A stretch of 46,984 nt of DNA from an uncultured Clostridia bacterium. GTDB taxonomy: Bacteria > Bacillota > Clostridia > Christensenellales > Pumilibacteraceae. The DNA is taken from contig CALVYT010000008.1 of the NCBI GenBank assembly GCA_944372345.1, positions 74,690 through 121,673 on the forward strand, read 5' to 3'. Positions 15,635-23,624 of the stretch are shown piece after piece. Position 1 is the first letter of the stretch, and each line of letters starts with the position of its first letter. A program made the translations under genes and the position numbers. The notes below the pieces were generated by a model that saw only the letters and a list, made by a program, of their open reading frames with translations, was not told the origin of the DNA and made no database searches.

Positions 15635-17119
15635 ATGATGATAGAAGATGTACTTGATGAATTTTTTGATATTTCGATTTATACGGGTGGAGTTGAGAGG
15701 GCGCAACGTAGTTTGAAAAATTCCGTAGCAAACACGGGATATACCGAGGGACGCTCGTCTTTGTATCGCGGAATATATGAGATTACAAAAAACAAGAGCG
15801 ATTTTATTGCCGCCGTCCAAGTTAAAATTGAAAAATTTGAGAAAGAAGCGAGTGTTGTCAAAACCGAAACTAACGAAAAAATTAAGCAGATATTGCAGAC
15901 CACGTTAAATTATATTGAAGATAATACGGTCTCTTACTACAATTTGATTGAATATTTTAGTGCCGTATTGATATTACAGGAATTTCGGATACACGGATAT
16001 ACGAAAACATTTATGTATCCGAAAATGCGTTTGATAAATATTTATGATATAGTTCGTTGTTATTTATTGGCGTTAACCATTGAAACTTGTTTAGACGCCG
16101 GATATGATACTGAAAAATTTGATCTTTGGCAAAATAAGGAAGCCATAACTTTTGCAAATCTTTCTATTAAATTGCCGATATTCGACGGGCATTTATTAAC
16201 TGCGGATTATGCAGCATATAGGTTAGAATACACACAGCTTGTTAAATTTGTATATTATGGTTCCGGGTATCGCATACATTATGTGTTAGAATTTAACGGT
16301 AAGAACTATTACGATCCCCCCGAAGATATTATAAAACAAGCAGTTGATGAATTGTCCGAATATAAGGGTGACGATTTTGATGATTTTTGTCTCGACTGCA
16401 ATAACGATGATTCCATTCAAGTCGTAGCGTGGAAAGACGAAATGGGTATTATGCTCAATTTGATAAAAGAGAATTTTAATGTGTCGTATTTTTTACCAGA
16501 GATAACCGATAAAGAATATGTGAAGAAAATAGTGATCGATTTTGTATACGGAAAAATTCCGGATCTTACCGGTTGGGAAAATATCGGAATATCAGAAATC
16601 GGGGTTATTGATGAAGCAGATAAAGATGAACAGCAGCCGGAGATCAATGCGGATAAATTGCAAAACAATGCACGCATTATAACAATGAACGGTAAAGAGA
16701 TCCGAGAAAAATTTGCAAATGCGTTATATATTTCCGACAAAACAATTATAAATGTTACTAATATACTTGTTTCGGCGTATTTGGACGGGGTAGGATTTGA
16801 TTGGGAACAAAAGTATAATGTATGCTGCGACGATAAAACTTGTAAAATATATGATAGTGATGATATTGTCGGATTGGAGTATCAATTCAGATATGTTCCC
16901 GTTGAAAAATCAATACGGGTACTTGATGAAAAGATCATAACGGATGCCGAATGTCCAGAATGTGGAAACAAGATGCGTTATCGTCAAAAAACGTCGGAAT
17001 ATCCATATGGATATTTCAAGTGCGAAAAATGCAACAATAAAGTTAAAGTTCGGTTGGTCGGTCGACTTGTATTCGATTTAGCATGCAGGCAAGTGATATT
17101 CAAAAACAGCGACAATTAA
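15635..17119 (+). CDS. AT-rich orphan protein with C-terminal zinc ribbon
   Basis: 494 residues; I do not recognise the family. Seen: a Lys/Glu-rich, probably helical segment at about 60-90 (VKIEKFEKEASVVKTETNEK), a mixed region rich in Tyr and Asp, an acidic linker at about 325-345, and a C-terminal zinc ribbon CPECGNKMRYRQ...FKCEKCNNK at about 447-475. No signal peptide or membrane segment, so probably cytoplasmic. AAAGGGG lies 11 nt before ATG 15635; a second ATG follows directly. Base composition is far more AT-rich than its neighbours, which together with the adjacent XRE gene suggests horizontal transfer. Its role could be in stress, defence or an element remnant, but nothing in the sequence decides this. 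Confidence 0.85.
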   Translation: MMIEDVLDEFFDISIYTGGVERAQRSLKNSVANTGYTEGRSSLYRGIYEITKNKSDFIAAVQVKIEKFEKEASVVKTETNEKIKQILQTTLNYIEDNTVSYYNLIEYFSAVLILQEFRIHGYTKTFMYPKMRLINIYDIVRCYLLALTIETCLDAGYDTEKFDLWQNKEAITFANLSIKLPIFDGHLLTADYAAYRLEYTQLVKFVYYGSGYRIHYVLEFNGKNYYDPPEDIIKQAVDELSEYKGDDFDDFCLDCNNDDSIQVVAWKDEMGIMLNLIKENFNVSYFLPEITDKEYVKKIVIDFVYGKIPDLTGWENIGISEIGVIDEADKDEQQPEINADKLQNNARIITMNGKEIREKFANALYISDKTIINVTNILVSAYLDGVGFDWEQKYNVCCDDKTCKIYDSDDIVGLEYQFRYVPVEKSIRVLDEKIITDAECPECGNKMRYRQKTSEYPYGYFKCEKCNNKVKVRLVGRLVFDLACRQVIFKNSDN

Positions 17120-17137
17120 AATACATGTCCGCGGCGT

Positions 17138-17467
17138 TCAATCGTCGCGGAAGTATTCGAAGTAGCACGCCACTATATGGATGAAATCCTTGATGGGAGG
17201 CGGGGCGTTGAGTTTTCTGCCCGCGATCTCGCAAATTTTGTCGGGGTTTTCCGACCACGCGCGCTTTATGACCGTTCTTATCGCGTGTTCGACTGCGGCG
17301 GGCGCGGCGGAATACTTGCTTGCGATCTTCGGGTAAGCGTTTGCGGAGAGGTTGCGCAGCACCGCTTCGTCGCCGCACGCCATCGTCGTAATGTCTTTAA
17401 GGTAGTTGAAACCCGTGTAATAGGAAAAGCAGCAAAGTTCTGAAAGCAATCGCTTTATATCGTCCAT
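17138..17467 (-). CDS. stand-alone Spo0A C-terminal (sigma-activating DNA-binding) domain protein
   Basis: 109 residues from ATG 17467 (a TTG at 17488 is possible). The whole protein matches the Spo0A effector domain: LLSELCCFSYYTGFNYLKDI at the start, AYPKIASKYSAAPAAVEHAI with RTVIKRAWSEN (recognition helix region), then KLNAPPPIKDFIHIVACYF. Full Spo0A has an N-terminal phosphoreceiver of about 120 residues; none is present and none is encoded upstream. In the family this domain binds 0A boxes (TGTCGAA) in pairs. Two near-matches lie in its own upstream region. An AAAGGA lies about 11 nt before the ATG. It may be a constitutive or competing regulator; a role in sporulation is not shown. Confidence 0.82.
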   Translation of the reverse strand: MDDIKRLLSELCCFSYYTGFNYLKDITTMACGDEAVLRNLSANAYPKIASKYSAAPAAVEHAIRTVIKRAWSENPDKICEIAGRKLNAPPPIKDFIHIVACYFEYFRDD

Positions 17468-17508
17468 TTGAAGCCATATCCTTTGCAAAACAGATTGATG
17501 ATGAAGCT

Positions 17509-17576
17509 ATTATAGCAAAAATTTCCAAAAATTGACATATATACCGAAATCGGATAAAGTTCGACGATTTTCGACG
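17509..17576 (-). promoter_or_regulatory. extended -10 promoter and two 0A-box-like sites for the Spo0A-domain gene
   Basis: Minus strand: TGCTATAAT (extended -10; TATAAT at 17514-17509) without a clear -35. Upstream, CGTCGAA occurs twice (17576-17570 and 17566-17560), spaced 10 bp in the same direction, each one base from the 0A box TGTCGAA. Tandem 0A boxes at a 10-bp interval are the known dimer arrangement for Spo0A. Confidence 0.5.
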
Positions 17577-17701
17577 TTTCGCGCTGCCGCGTCCGCTCCC
17601 GAACGGCGGCGCCGCGTGCGGTAAACGCGGACAAGCCTCCGCTTTACCCGGGAGGGGCGTATCGGTCGCTTTCCGGCAATGAGAGCGGCGGGAGTCGCCG
17701 A

Positions 17702-17743
17702 TAAAAAAGAGCGCCCGAAAGTCACAAATGACTTTCGGGGCGC
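17702..17743 (-). terminator. terminator of the minus-strand SPFH operon
   Basis: Minus-strand hairpin (17743-17730 with 17723-17711, one bulge), loop ATTTGT, followed on that strand by TCTTTTTTAT. It lies about 260 bp after the last gene stop at 18001. Confidence 0.85.
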
Positions 17744-17808
17744 AGTTTGTTTGTTCCCGCAGTTTGTTTGTTCCCGCGGTTTGTTTGTTCCCGCGGTTTG
17801 TTTGTTCT
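17741..17808. repeat. four tandem copies of a 17-bp unit
   Basis: Units at 17741, 17758, 17775 and 17792: two of CGCAGTTTGTTTGTTCC, then two with CGCGG. They lie in the 3' untranslated part of the minus-strand operon, next to its terminator. The remaining 17809-18000 shows no gene. Confidence 0.95.
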
Positions 17809-18000
17809 TTTTGCGTCCGCGCGGTTACGCACGGGATCACGGCGTCCGCATTTGCCGTCGTGCCGCTTCTCGTCGTTTGCCGTGCGCCGCGTTTTTGGTG
17901 ACTGCGTTTGTCGTTTGCCGCGGTGCGTTACGCCGCACCTGTTCCGCGCCGCGGTTGCGGCGCATGCGCCCGTGCGCTCGTTCGGGGAGCGGGCGAGGCG

Positions 18001-18459
18001 TCAGACGTTTTTGTCGTCGTTGTTTTCCTCTTCGGCGCGCCGTTTGGCTTCCTCTTCCTCTTTCTTTCTCGTGCGGTAGTCCTTGTAGCCCGCGACTTCG
18101 TTGTCGCCCTGATCCCACTTCTTTCCGCCGACGGCGAGTATGCACAGCAGCATACCGACCGTGATTATTATCGCGATGATGGGGAGGACGAGTTTGTCTT
18201 CAATGATCGTCCCCACAAGGGCGAGCACTCCGGCGACGGCGAGTACCGCGCCGAATATGATATAAAACTTCTTGACCACCCCAAGCGTTTTCGCAGCCAG
18301 TCCGTACACTATGAATATGACTGCGAGCGCGAACGCAAACGCGGCGATCAGCCACGCCAGATTCACTTCGATGACCCCGATCGCGGAGAGCAGCCATACG
18401 ACCGCCACCGCTACGAAGCAAAGCGCGACGAGCACTTTAAGCAAAAATTTCTTACTCAT
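18001..18459 (-). CDS. small four-helix membrane protein with charged tail
   Basis: 152 residues. Four hydrophobic segments (about 7-27, 32-54, 65-87, 92-112), e.g. LLKVLVALCFVAVAVVWLLS and LVLPIIAIIITVGMLLCILA. The Glu/Arg/Lys-rich cytoplasmic tail is RTRKKEEEEAKRRAEEEN. Last gene of the SPFH operon; GGAAGGAG before the ATG. The 151-bp gap to the previous gene holds a degenerate direct repeat (GTTTCGGTCTTG at about 18490 and 18545). Function unknown. Confidence 0.8.
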   Translation of the reverse strand: MSKKFLLKVLVALCFVAVAVVWLLSAIGVIEVNLAWLIAAFAFALAVIFIVYGLAAKTLGVVKKFYIIFGAVLAVAGVLALVGTIIEDKLVLPIIAIIITVGMLLCILAVGGKKWDQGDNEVAGYKDYRTRKKEEEEAKRRAEEENNDDKNV

Positions 18460-18610
18460 TATCTTCTCCTTCCGCGCGCCGACGGCGCGCCGTTTCGGTC
18501 TTGCTTTTGCCGCGCGGAGCGTTTATTATCCTCCGTCGGCATTGTTTCGGTCTTGTTTTCCGCCGTGCGGAACTTTTGTCCGCACGCGACGCGAACGGTC
18601 CGCTATACCG

Positions 18611-19027
18611 TCAGCGCAGTATCACGGAGTGGGATACCGAGCAGATCGTATCTCCCTCTCCGAGAACTATGTCGTCGCCGTGTCTGACTTCGCGCACGAG
18701 CCCGCTTATGCGGAGGTTGAACGCGTCCTGTTTTTCGCTTGCCGACAGTACGGCGTATTTGCCGGGAATGATCTTTTTGTCCTTGCCGACGCGGTATTCG
18801 ACCCCGCGCGCGAGGATAACGTCGCCTTCGAGGTGGGAAACGGCGGGGGAGCCGTCCGCTTTTTCCTCGTCGCCGTAAACGGTGTAGCGCACGCCGTCCT
18901 TGACGCGCACGTCGTCGGCGGACGAGCGGCGTTTGGGGTTTCTCGTCACGACGAGCGCGACGACGGCTATTATCAGCCCGACGCAGATCACGCCCAGCGC
19001 GATCGTTACTCCTATGAGAGCCTGCAT
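18611..19027 (-). CDS. small single-pass membrane protein
   Basis: 138 residues: one N-terminal helix (about 4-28, VTIALGVICVGLIIAVVALV), a basic stop-transfer NPKRR, then a soluble beta-rich domain (GVRYTVYGDEEK, GDVILARGVEYRV, GDDIVLGEGDTICSVSHSVI). AAGGAGGA before the ATG, 17 bp after the zinc-ribbon gene. Probably works with the SPFH and zinc-ribbon proteins; I do not recognise the soluble domain. Confidence 0.8.
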   Translation of the reverse strand: MQALIGVTIALGVICVGLIIAVVALVVTRNPKRRSSADDVRVKDGVRYTVYGDEEKADGSPAVSHLEGDVILARGVEYRVGKDKKIIPGKYAVLSASEKQDAFNLRISGLVREVRHGDDIVLGEGDTICSVSHSVILR

Positions 19028-19044
19028 ATCGTCCTCCTTATGTT

Positions 19045-20175
19045 TCAGCTTGTCAGGAAGTATATCAGCACGCCCAGCCCCGCGAGCACAGCCGCGCCGA
19101 GCAATGCGACGAGCGTGACTTTGACGGGGGATACGGGCGTTTTTCCCGCGACCTTGCCGCTCTGACCGTTGACGAAGAAGTTATACAGTTTGTCGCGGTA
19201 TTTGCTGTGCCCTATATAGACGGGGAGCAGCATATATTTATACGTCACTTTGCCGTAGGATACGTTCATATCGAGCGACGCGACGACGTCGTATGTATAT
19301 TGCGAGAGGATCGCCCGCCTTATCGCGCCGCGCATTTTCTCCTGCGCTTCGCCCCAGCAGACGGTGCCGTCCTTGTCGTACTGCGCCGCGCCGAAGCCGT
19401 AGATGAAGTCCTCGTTGTATTTCTGAGCCTGATCGGTCGCGAAAGGGAGCAGCGCCGCCAGATGCTTTTCGTCGCGGCTTTCGTTGGCGTAGACGAGCAC
19501 GTCGTTGAAGAACAGCGAATAGGTGCCGCCGATGTCGAAGTAGCGCACCCGCTGCTGGCGGTACGTCTTGCCGTTGCGGCGCACCGTGACGTAGTAATAC
19601 TTGCCCAGCCGCCCGCGGTATGACGTGAACGTGTCCGAATCGAACGTGAAAGCGGGGAAGTAGTTTCCCGCGATCTGTTCGGGGCGGGCGCTCTTTTTAT
19701 ACTTGCCGGGCGCGAAGAACTTGCGCTTTACCCACGCTTTGAACCGCTCCGCCGCCGTCGGCTTGTCGATAAGGAAAGGCAGTACGGCGTTGGGGCGCAG
19801 CCCCGTGATGTCGCTCTCGTCGATGACCCCCGGCGTTCCGCAGTACGGGCATACGGGCGCGATCTCCTTGTCGGATATGATCGTGCGCGCGCCGCAGTTG
19901 GCGCAGGTGAACACCCGCGTTTCTCCCCAGTCCGCCGCGCCGCCGAGAATGTTCGCGAAGGGTATCTCCTCCGCGTATTCCGTCAGGTCGACGTCCACGG
20001 CGTTGCCGCAGAACGGGCATTCGAGCTTGCGCTTTTCGGGCGAGTATACGAGGTTCGCGCCGCACGTAGGGCATTTGGAAACGTGCGAGTCGACGTGCAC
20101 TTCCTCCTCGTTCCCCGCGAGTATTTCCGCTTCCGCGTCCTCCGCTGTGTCAAAAGGGTCCATATCCGGCGTCAT
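19045..20175 (-). CDS. YdjG-like zinc-ribbon membrane protein
   Basis: 376 residues from ATG 20175, which overlaps the SPFH stop as ATGA (an ATG at 20193 would add six residues). Two N-terminal zinc ribbons, CPTCG...CPFCG (about 34-55) and CANCG...CPYCG (about 91-115). A middle domain contains RPNAVLPFLIDK, FFAPGKY and YYYVTVRRNGKTY, then YKYMLLPVYIG, and a C-terminal helix VTLVALLGAAVLAGLGVLIY anchors it. This architecture matches proteins often mislabelled as PriA-like or TFIIB-like, and B. subtilis YdjG, a component of the PspA-linked ydjFGHI operon. The link to membrane stress is inference from that operon. Confidence 0.82.
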   Translation of the reverse strand: MTPDMDPFDTAEDAEAEILAGNEEEVHVDSHVSKCPTCGANLVYSPEKRKLECPFCGNAVDVDLTEYAEEIPFANILGGAADWGETRVFTCANCGARTIISDKEIAPVCPYCGTPGVIDESDITGLRPNAVLPFLIDKPTAAERFKAWVKRKFFAPGKYKKSARPEQIAGNYFPAFTFDSDTFTSYRGRLGKYYYVTVRRNGKTYRQQRVRYFDIGGTYSLFFNDVLVYANESRDEKHLAALLPFATDQAQKYNEDFIYGFGAAQYDKDGTVCWGEAQEKMRGAIRRAILSQYTYDVVASLDMNVSYGKVTYKYMLLPVYIGHSKYRDKLYNFFVNGQSGKVAGKTPVSPVKVTLVALLGAAVLAGLGVLIYFLTS

Positions 20176-21287
20176 GACAGTTTCTCCCCGCATTCGGGAC
20201 AGAACTTCGCCCCGGCTTTGACCGGCTTACCGCACTTGGGGCAGGCGACAGAGCCGAGTTTCGTGCCGCATTCGGGGCAGAATTTGGAACCGGCGCGCAC
20301 CTGCGCTCCGCACTTGGGGCATTGCTCCGTGCCCAGTTTCGTGCCGCAGGACGGGCAGAACTTGGCGTCCGCGCGCACCTGCGCTCCGCACTTGGGGCAG
20401 GTCGCCTTGGGCTGCGCGTCCGCGCTCTGCGCCGCCGCGCCGCCCGCCATGCCGCCGAACATATTGCCCATAGCGGCGCCCATTCCGAGTCCCATTCCCG
20501 CGCCCATAGCCGAGCCCGCCGTCCCGGGGTTCTGCGCGGCGTGGACGAGCGCGTCCGCCTGCGCCTTGCGCATATATACGTCCATATTTTTGCCGAGTAT
20601 GCCGAGGGAGGTGCTTTCGTCGAGCGCCTTTTCCAGCGCCTCGGGCAGGGAGAAGTTGACGAAGTTGAAGCCCGTCAGTTCCAGGCCTATCTCGCCGAAC
20701 GTCGGACCGAGCTGCGTTTTGACCATATCTCCCATTTCGACGAGGTTGCTCGCCATATCGAGCACGGGGATCTTGCATTCGCCGATGACGTCGGACATAC
20801 GGGTGACGACTATGCTTTTGAGCCAGTTCGTGATGTCGCTCGTGCGGTACGAGCTCATCGTGCCCGAGATCTGCGTCAGGAACACATAGGGATCGGTCAC
20901 GCGGAAGGCGTAAGTCCCGAACGCGCGTATGCGCACCGCGCCGTAGTCGGCGTCGCGCACGATTATGGGGTTGAGAGTGCCCCATTTCTGATCGGTGAAC
21001 TGCCGCGTGCTGACGAAATAGATATCCGACTTGAACGGGCGTTCAAAGCCGTATTTCCAGCTCATCAGCGTCGTGAGCAGGGGAACGTTGTCCGTGTCGA
21101 GCGTGTACATTCCGGGCAGGAACACGTCCGCCATTTTCCCCTTATCGCAGAACACAGCCGCCTGACCTTCCCTGACGGTGAGTTTGGAACCGCGGTTCAC
21201 GGTGTTTTTGTCCTTGGAAAGGTCGATCTTGTGTACGATGGTATCGGATGAATTATCCGTCCATTCGATTACTTTGAGTATTCCCAT
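20172..21287 (-). CDS. SPFH-domain protein with three C-terminal zinc ribbons (YdjI-like)
   Basis: 371 residues. SPFH/virion-core-like domain (about 1-250): MGILKVIEWTDNSSDTIVHK, LTVREGQAAVFCDKGKMAD, PGMYTLDTDNVPLL, YGAVRIRAFGTYAFRV. A Gly/Ala/Met-rich linker at about 268-300 follows, then three CPKCG...CPxCG ribbons (about 306-371). Members such as B. subtilis YdjI are membrane-associated scaffolds that recruit PspA. First gene of the four-gene operon, with its own promoter and a CAAGGAGCG site. No pspA is present in the window. Confidence 0.9.
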   Translation of the reverse strand: MGILKVIEWTDNSSDTIVHKIDLSKDKNTVNRGSKLTVREGQAAVFCDKGKMADVFLPGMYTLDTDNVPLLTTLMSWKYGFERPFKSDIYFVSTRQFTDQKWGTLNPIIVRDADYGAVRIRAFGTYAFRVTDPYVFLTQISGTMSSYRTSDITNWLKSIVVTRMSDVIGECKIPVLDMASNLVEMGDMVKTQLGPTFGEIGLELTGFNFVNFSLPEALEKALDESTSLGILGKNMDVYMRKAQADALVHAAQNPGTAGSAMGAGMGLGMGAAMGNMFGGMAGGAAAQSADAQPKATCPKCGAQVRADAKFCPSCGTKLGTEQCPKCGAQVRAGSKFCPECGTKLGSVACPKCGKPVKAGAKFCPECGEKLS

Positions 21288-21323
21288 AATTGATTTCGCT
21301 CCTTGCGGGATCCGTATAAAAAC

Positions 21324-21352
21324 ATTATATTATATATTTTGCCGTATGTCAA
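21324..21352 (-). promoter_or_regulatory. sigma-A promoter of the SPFH operon
   Basis: Minus strand TTGACA (21352-21347), 17-bp spacer, TATAAT (21329-21324). Confidence 0.92.
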
Positions 21353-21394
21353 TACGGTTGCGGAAAATTAGTCTGCTCTTAATCTTTTTTTAAT

Positions 21395-21472
21395 GCGCGG
21401 CGGTCTGAATGAGCGGCAGGGGTTGACAAAGTTACGGATATGTGATACAGTTAAACGGAAATACCGTACGGG
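21395..21472 (+). promoter_or_regulatory. promoter of cassette A regulator genes, on a 78-bp segment duplicated at 29720
   Basis: TTGACA (21423-21428), 17-bp spacer, extended -10 TGATACAGT (hexamer 21446-21451). The 78-bp segment 21395-21472 is repeated at 29720-29797 with three differences, one of which changes the -35 to TTGATA in the copy. Confidence 0.8.
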
Positions 21473-21482
21473 GGAAAGGTAA

Positions 21483-22196
21483 ATGACCAACGTTGCGATA
21501 GTCGAGGATAACGACGAAGAAGCGCGGAATCTCGGAGAGAGCGTCAAAAAATTCATGGACGGTGCGGGCGAAGGGTATACCCTTCGTCGGTTTTGCAACG
21601 CCGAGGCGTTTCTCGAAAATTATTCGTCCAGATACGACATTGTGTTCATGGACATACGCCTGCCTATGATGGACGGCATGCAGGCGGCGGAACGTATGAG
21701 AAAAATGGACGGCGACGCATCTCTTGTTTTCGTTACGGATATGGCGCAGCTTGCATCCAGGGGGTATAAGGTGGATGCGCTCGATTTCATCGTTAAGCCG
21801 GTATCGTATGACGAACTTTCGCTTGCGCTCTCCCGCGCGCTCGAACGTCGCTCTCTCACTGAAAACGTCAGCATTATGGTGCAGACTGCGGGCAGCACGG
21901 TGAGACTGGGATCACGCAGCATAAGGTATGTCGAGGTATACAATCACAAACTAATATATCATCTTGCGGCGGGCAGAATGACGGAGGCATACGGTCAGCT
22001 CAAAGACGTCGAAAGCGTGCTTGTGCCTGCGGGGTTCTTCAAGTGCAGCCGCTGTTATCTGATAAATCTCCGCTATGTCAACGCCGTGCGTGAATTTACC
22101 GTTGACGTCGGCGGGGACGAGCTTCAGGTGAGCCATCCCAAACGCAGGGAACTGCTTGCCGCTATGGCTGCGTATTACGGGGGAAGTTCCGTATGA
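21483..22196 (+). CDS. LytTR-family response regulator, cassette A
   Basis: 237 residues. Receiver domain: VAIVEDNDEEA with the acidic pair, phospho-acceptor Asp57 (VFMDIRLPMMDG), Lys105 in DFIVKPVSY. LytTR domain from about 130: SIRYVEVYNHKLIYHLAAG, GFFKCSRCYLINLRYVNAV, LQVSHPKRRELL. GGGGGAAAGG before the ATG. Overlaps its kinase gene by 4 bp. Close paralogue of the cassette B regulator. It probably activates the lipoprotein/GH3 promoter just downstream, where a LytTR-type direct repeat is found. Confidence 0.93.
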   Translation: MTNVAIVEDNDEEARNLGESVKKFMDGAGEGYTLRRFCNAEAFLENYSSRYDIVFMDIRLPMMDGMQAAERMRKMDGDASLVFVTDMAQLASRGYKVDALDFIVKPVSYDELSLALSRALERRSLTENVSIMVQTAGSTVRLGSRSIRYVEVYNHKLIYHLAAGRMTEAYGQLKDVESVLVPAGFFKCSRCYLINLRYVNAVREFTVDVGGDELQVSHPKRRELLAAMAAYYGGSSV

Positions 22197-23527
22197 CGGA
22201 TATCACGTCGCAGTTTTTGTTCTGGTATAAGCCGCTGTTCGCGGTGCAGCTTTTGTTTGCGGAGGTGCTGTTTTCGCTCGGACTCGAGCGGCGGCGCTTT
22301 TTTGCGCTTCGTGCGGCTGCGGGAGTGTGTGCAACGGTAGGGGCGGCGTTCGCGCTGCCCGTAATGTACAATGCGGCATATTGCGCCGCGATGTTTCTGA
22401 TCATCTTCGCAGTCAGCGTCGCCGCGCTGAAATTCGCATTCCGCGAACCTTTCAAAAACATAATCTTCTGCGCGATCGCCGGATATACCGTTCAGCATAC
22501 GGCGCAGGAGCTTTTCGAATTGTTCAACGTTGCCGTAAATCTCAACGGCAGTTTGTCGTCCGATTTTTACGGCAGCGGCTCTGTGACGTTCGGCGATAAC
22601 TGGTTTGTCGTTACGTTGTACGTATGGCTGTACGGCATGACGTATTGGGGCGCATATATGCTGTTCTGTTCGGGCGGACGTCGGCGCATGGCGTTGGGAA
22701 TGACTAAAATATCCGTACTCGTACTTGTCGTCGTTATAGTATTGATAGACGTGATATTCAGTTCGATAGTGACTTACGCCGTTCCTGCGGGGTCCGACAG
22801 GCTTGCCGTCGGCATGCTGCATGTCTACAATATCTGCTGCTGCGTGCTCGCGCTCGTGCTGCTGTTCGAACTGCCGCGCCGCAAGCGGCTGGAACGGGAG
22901 CTTAACGCGGTGCGCCAGATAAATCTGCGCCGCCGCGAGCAGTATGAAGTTTCCAAGGAGACGATAAGCCGCATAAACATAAAGTATCACGACATAAAGC
23001 ACCAGATACGAGCGCTCGCGGGCAAACCGTCTGTCCACGCAGACGCCGTGCGGGAGATTGAGAACATGATAGGCGATTACGACGCTGAGTACCGCACGGG
23101 GAGCGACGCGCTCGACGTCATACTCACAGAAAAGAGCATGCTTTGCCGCAAACTGTCCGTTACGTTCAAGTGCATGGCGGACGGCTCTCAGCTCGGTTTC
23201 ATGAACGAATCGGACATATATTCGCTGTTCGGCAATATTCTCGACAATGCGATAGAAGCTGTGAGTAAACCGGATTCGCCGTCGCGTGTGATTTCCCTGA
23301 CCGTCCGTGCGGTCGGCGGGCTGGTGATAATCGGCGAGCATAACAAATATACGGGCGAGCTGCGCTTCGACGGCGGGCTTCCGCTTTCCACCAAGCAGTC
23401 GGAGGACCACGGATTCGGCATGAAGAGCATACGATATACGGTGACGAGCTACGGCGGCGAAATGAACGTATCCGCTTCCGAAGGAGTGTTTTCGCTCGGG
23501 ATCGCCATTCCCGTGCCCGGAAAATAA
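22193..23527 (+). CDS. GHKL-type sensor histidine kinase, cassette A
   Basis: 444 residues. About six membrane segments to residue 225 (PLFAVQLLFAEVLFSLGL, FLIIFAVSVAALKF, ISVLVLVVVIVLIDVIF, ICCCVLALVLLFEL). A coiled region RREQYEVSKETISRINIKYH leads to the phospho-acceptor box KYHDIKHQIRAL. The ATPase shows the N box LFGNILDNAIEAV and G box DHGFGMKSIRYTVTSYGG. Paralogous to the cassette B kinase over the whole length, with the same preceding Glu-Gln-Tyr-Glu-x-Ser-Lys-Glu signature. The signal is unknown; the linked surface glycosidase suggests a glycan or a related envelope cue. Confidence 0.92.
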   Translation: MTDITSQFLFWYKPLFAVQLLFAEVLFSLGLERRRFFALRAAAGVCATVGAAFALPVMYNAAYCAAMFLIIFAVSVAALKFAFREPFKNIIFCAIAGYTVQHTAQELFELFNVAVNLNGSLSSDFYGSGSVTFGDNWFVVTLYVWLYGMTYWGAYMLFCSGGRRRMALGMTKISVLVLVVVIVLIDVIFSSIVTYAVPAGSDRLAVGMLHVYNICCCVLALVLLFELPRRKRLERELNAVRQINLRRREQYEVSKETISRINIKYHDIKHQIRALAGKPSVHADAVREIENMIGDYDAEYRTGSDALDVILTEKSMLCRKLSVTFKCMADGSQLGFMNESDIYSLFGNILDNAIEAVSKPDSPSRVISLTVRAVGGLVIIGEHNKYTGELRFDGGLPLSTKQSEDHGFGMKSIRYTVTSYGGEMNVSASEGVFSLGIAIPVPGK

Positions 23528-23596
23528 TTCGTTCACGCTTGAAAATGCAAAGTTCGCGCCGAAGGTATTGAATTGCCGTCGGTTTTTTGCTATTAT
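23528..23596 (+). promoter_or_regulatory. promoter of the cassette A lipoprotein-GH3 operon with LytTR-type direct repeat
   Basis: TTGAAT (23568-23573), 17-bp spacer, extended -10 TGCTATTAT (hexamer 23591-23596). Upstream, TTCGTTCAC (23528-23536) and AAAGTTCGC (23549-23557) form a direct pair with a 12-bp gap and 21-bp period. This fits the LytTR/AgrA site pattern and its usual place just before the -35. Confidence 0.65.
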
Positions 23597-23624
23597 CGTG
23601 AAAAATATAATCGGAGGGTAATGT

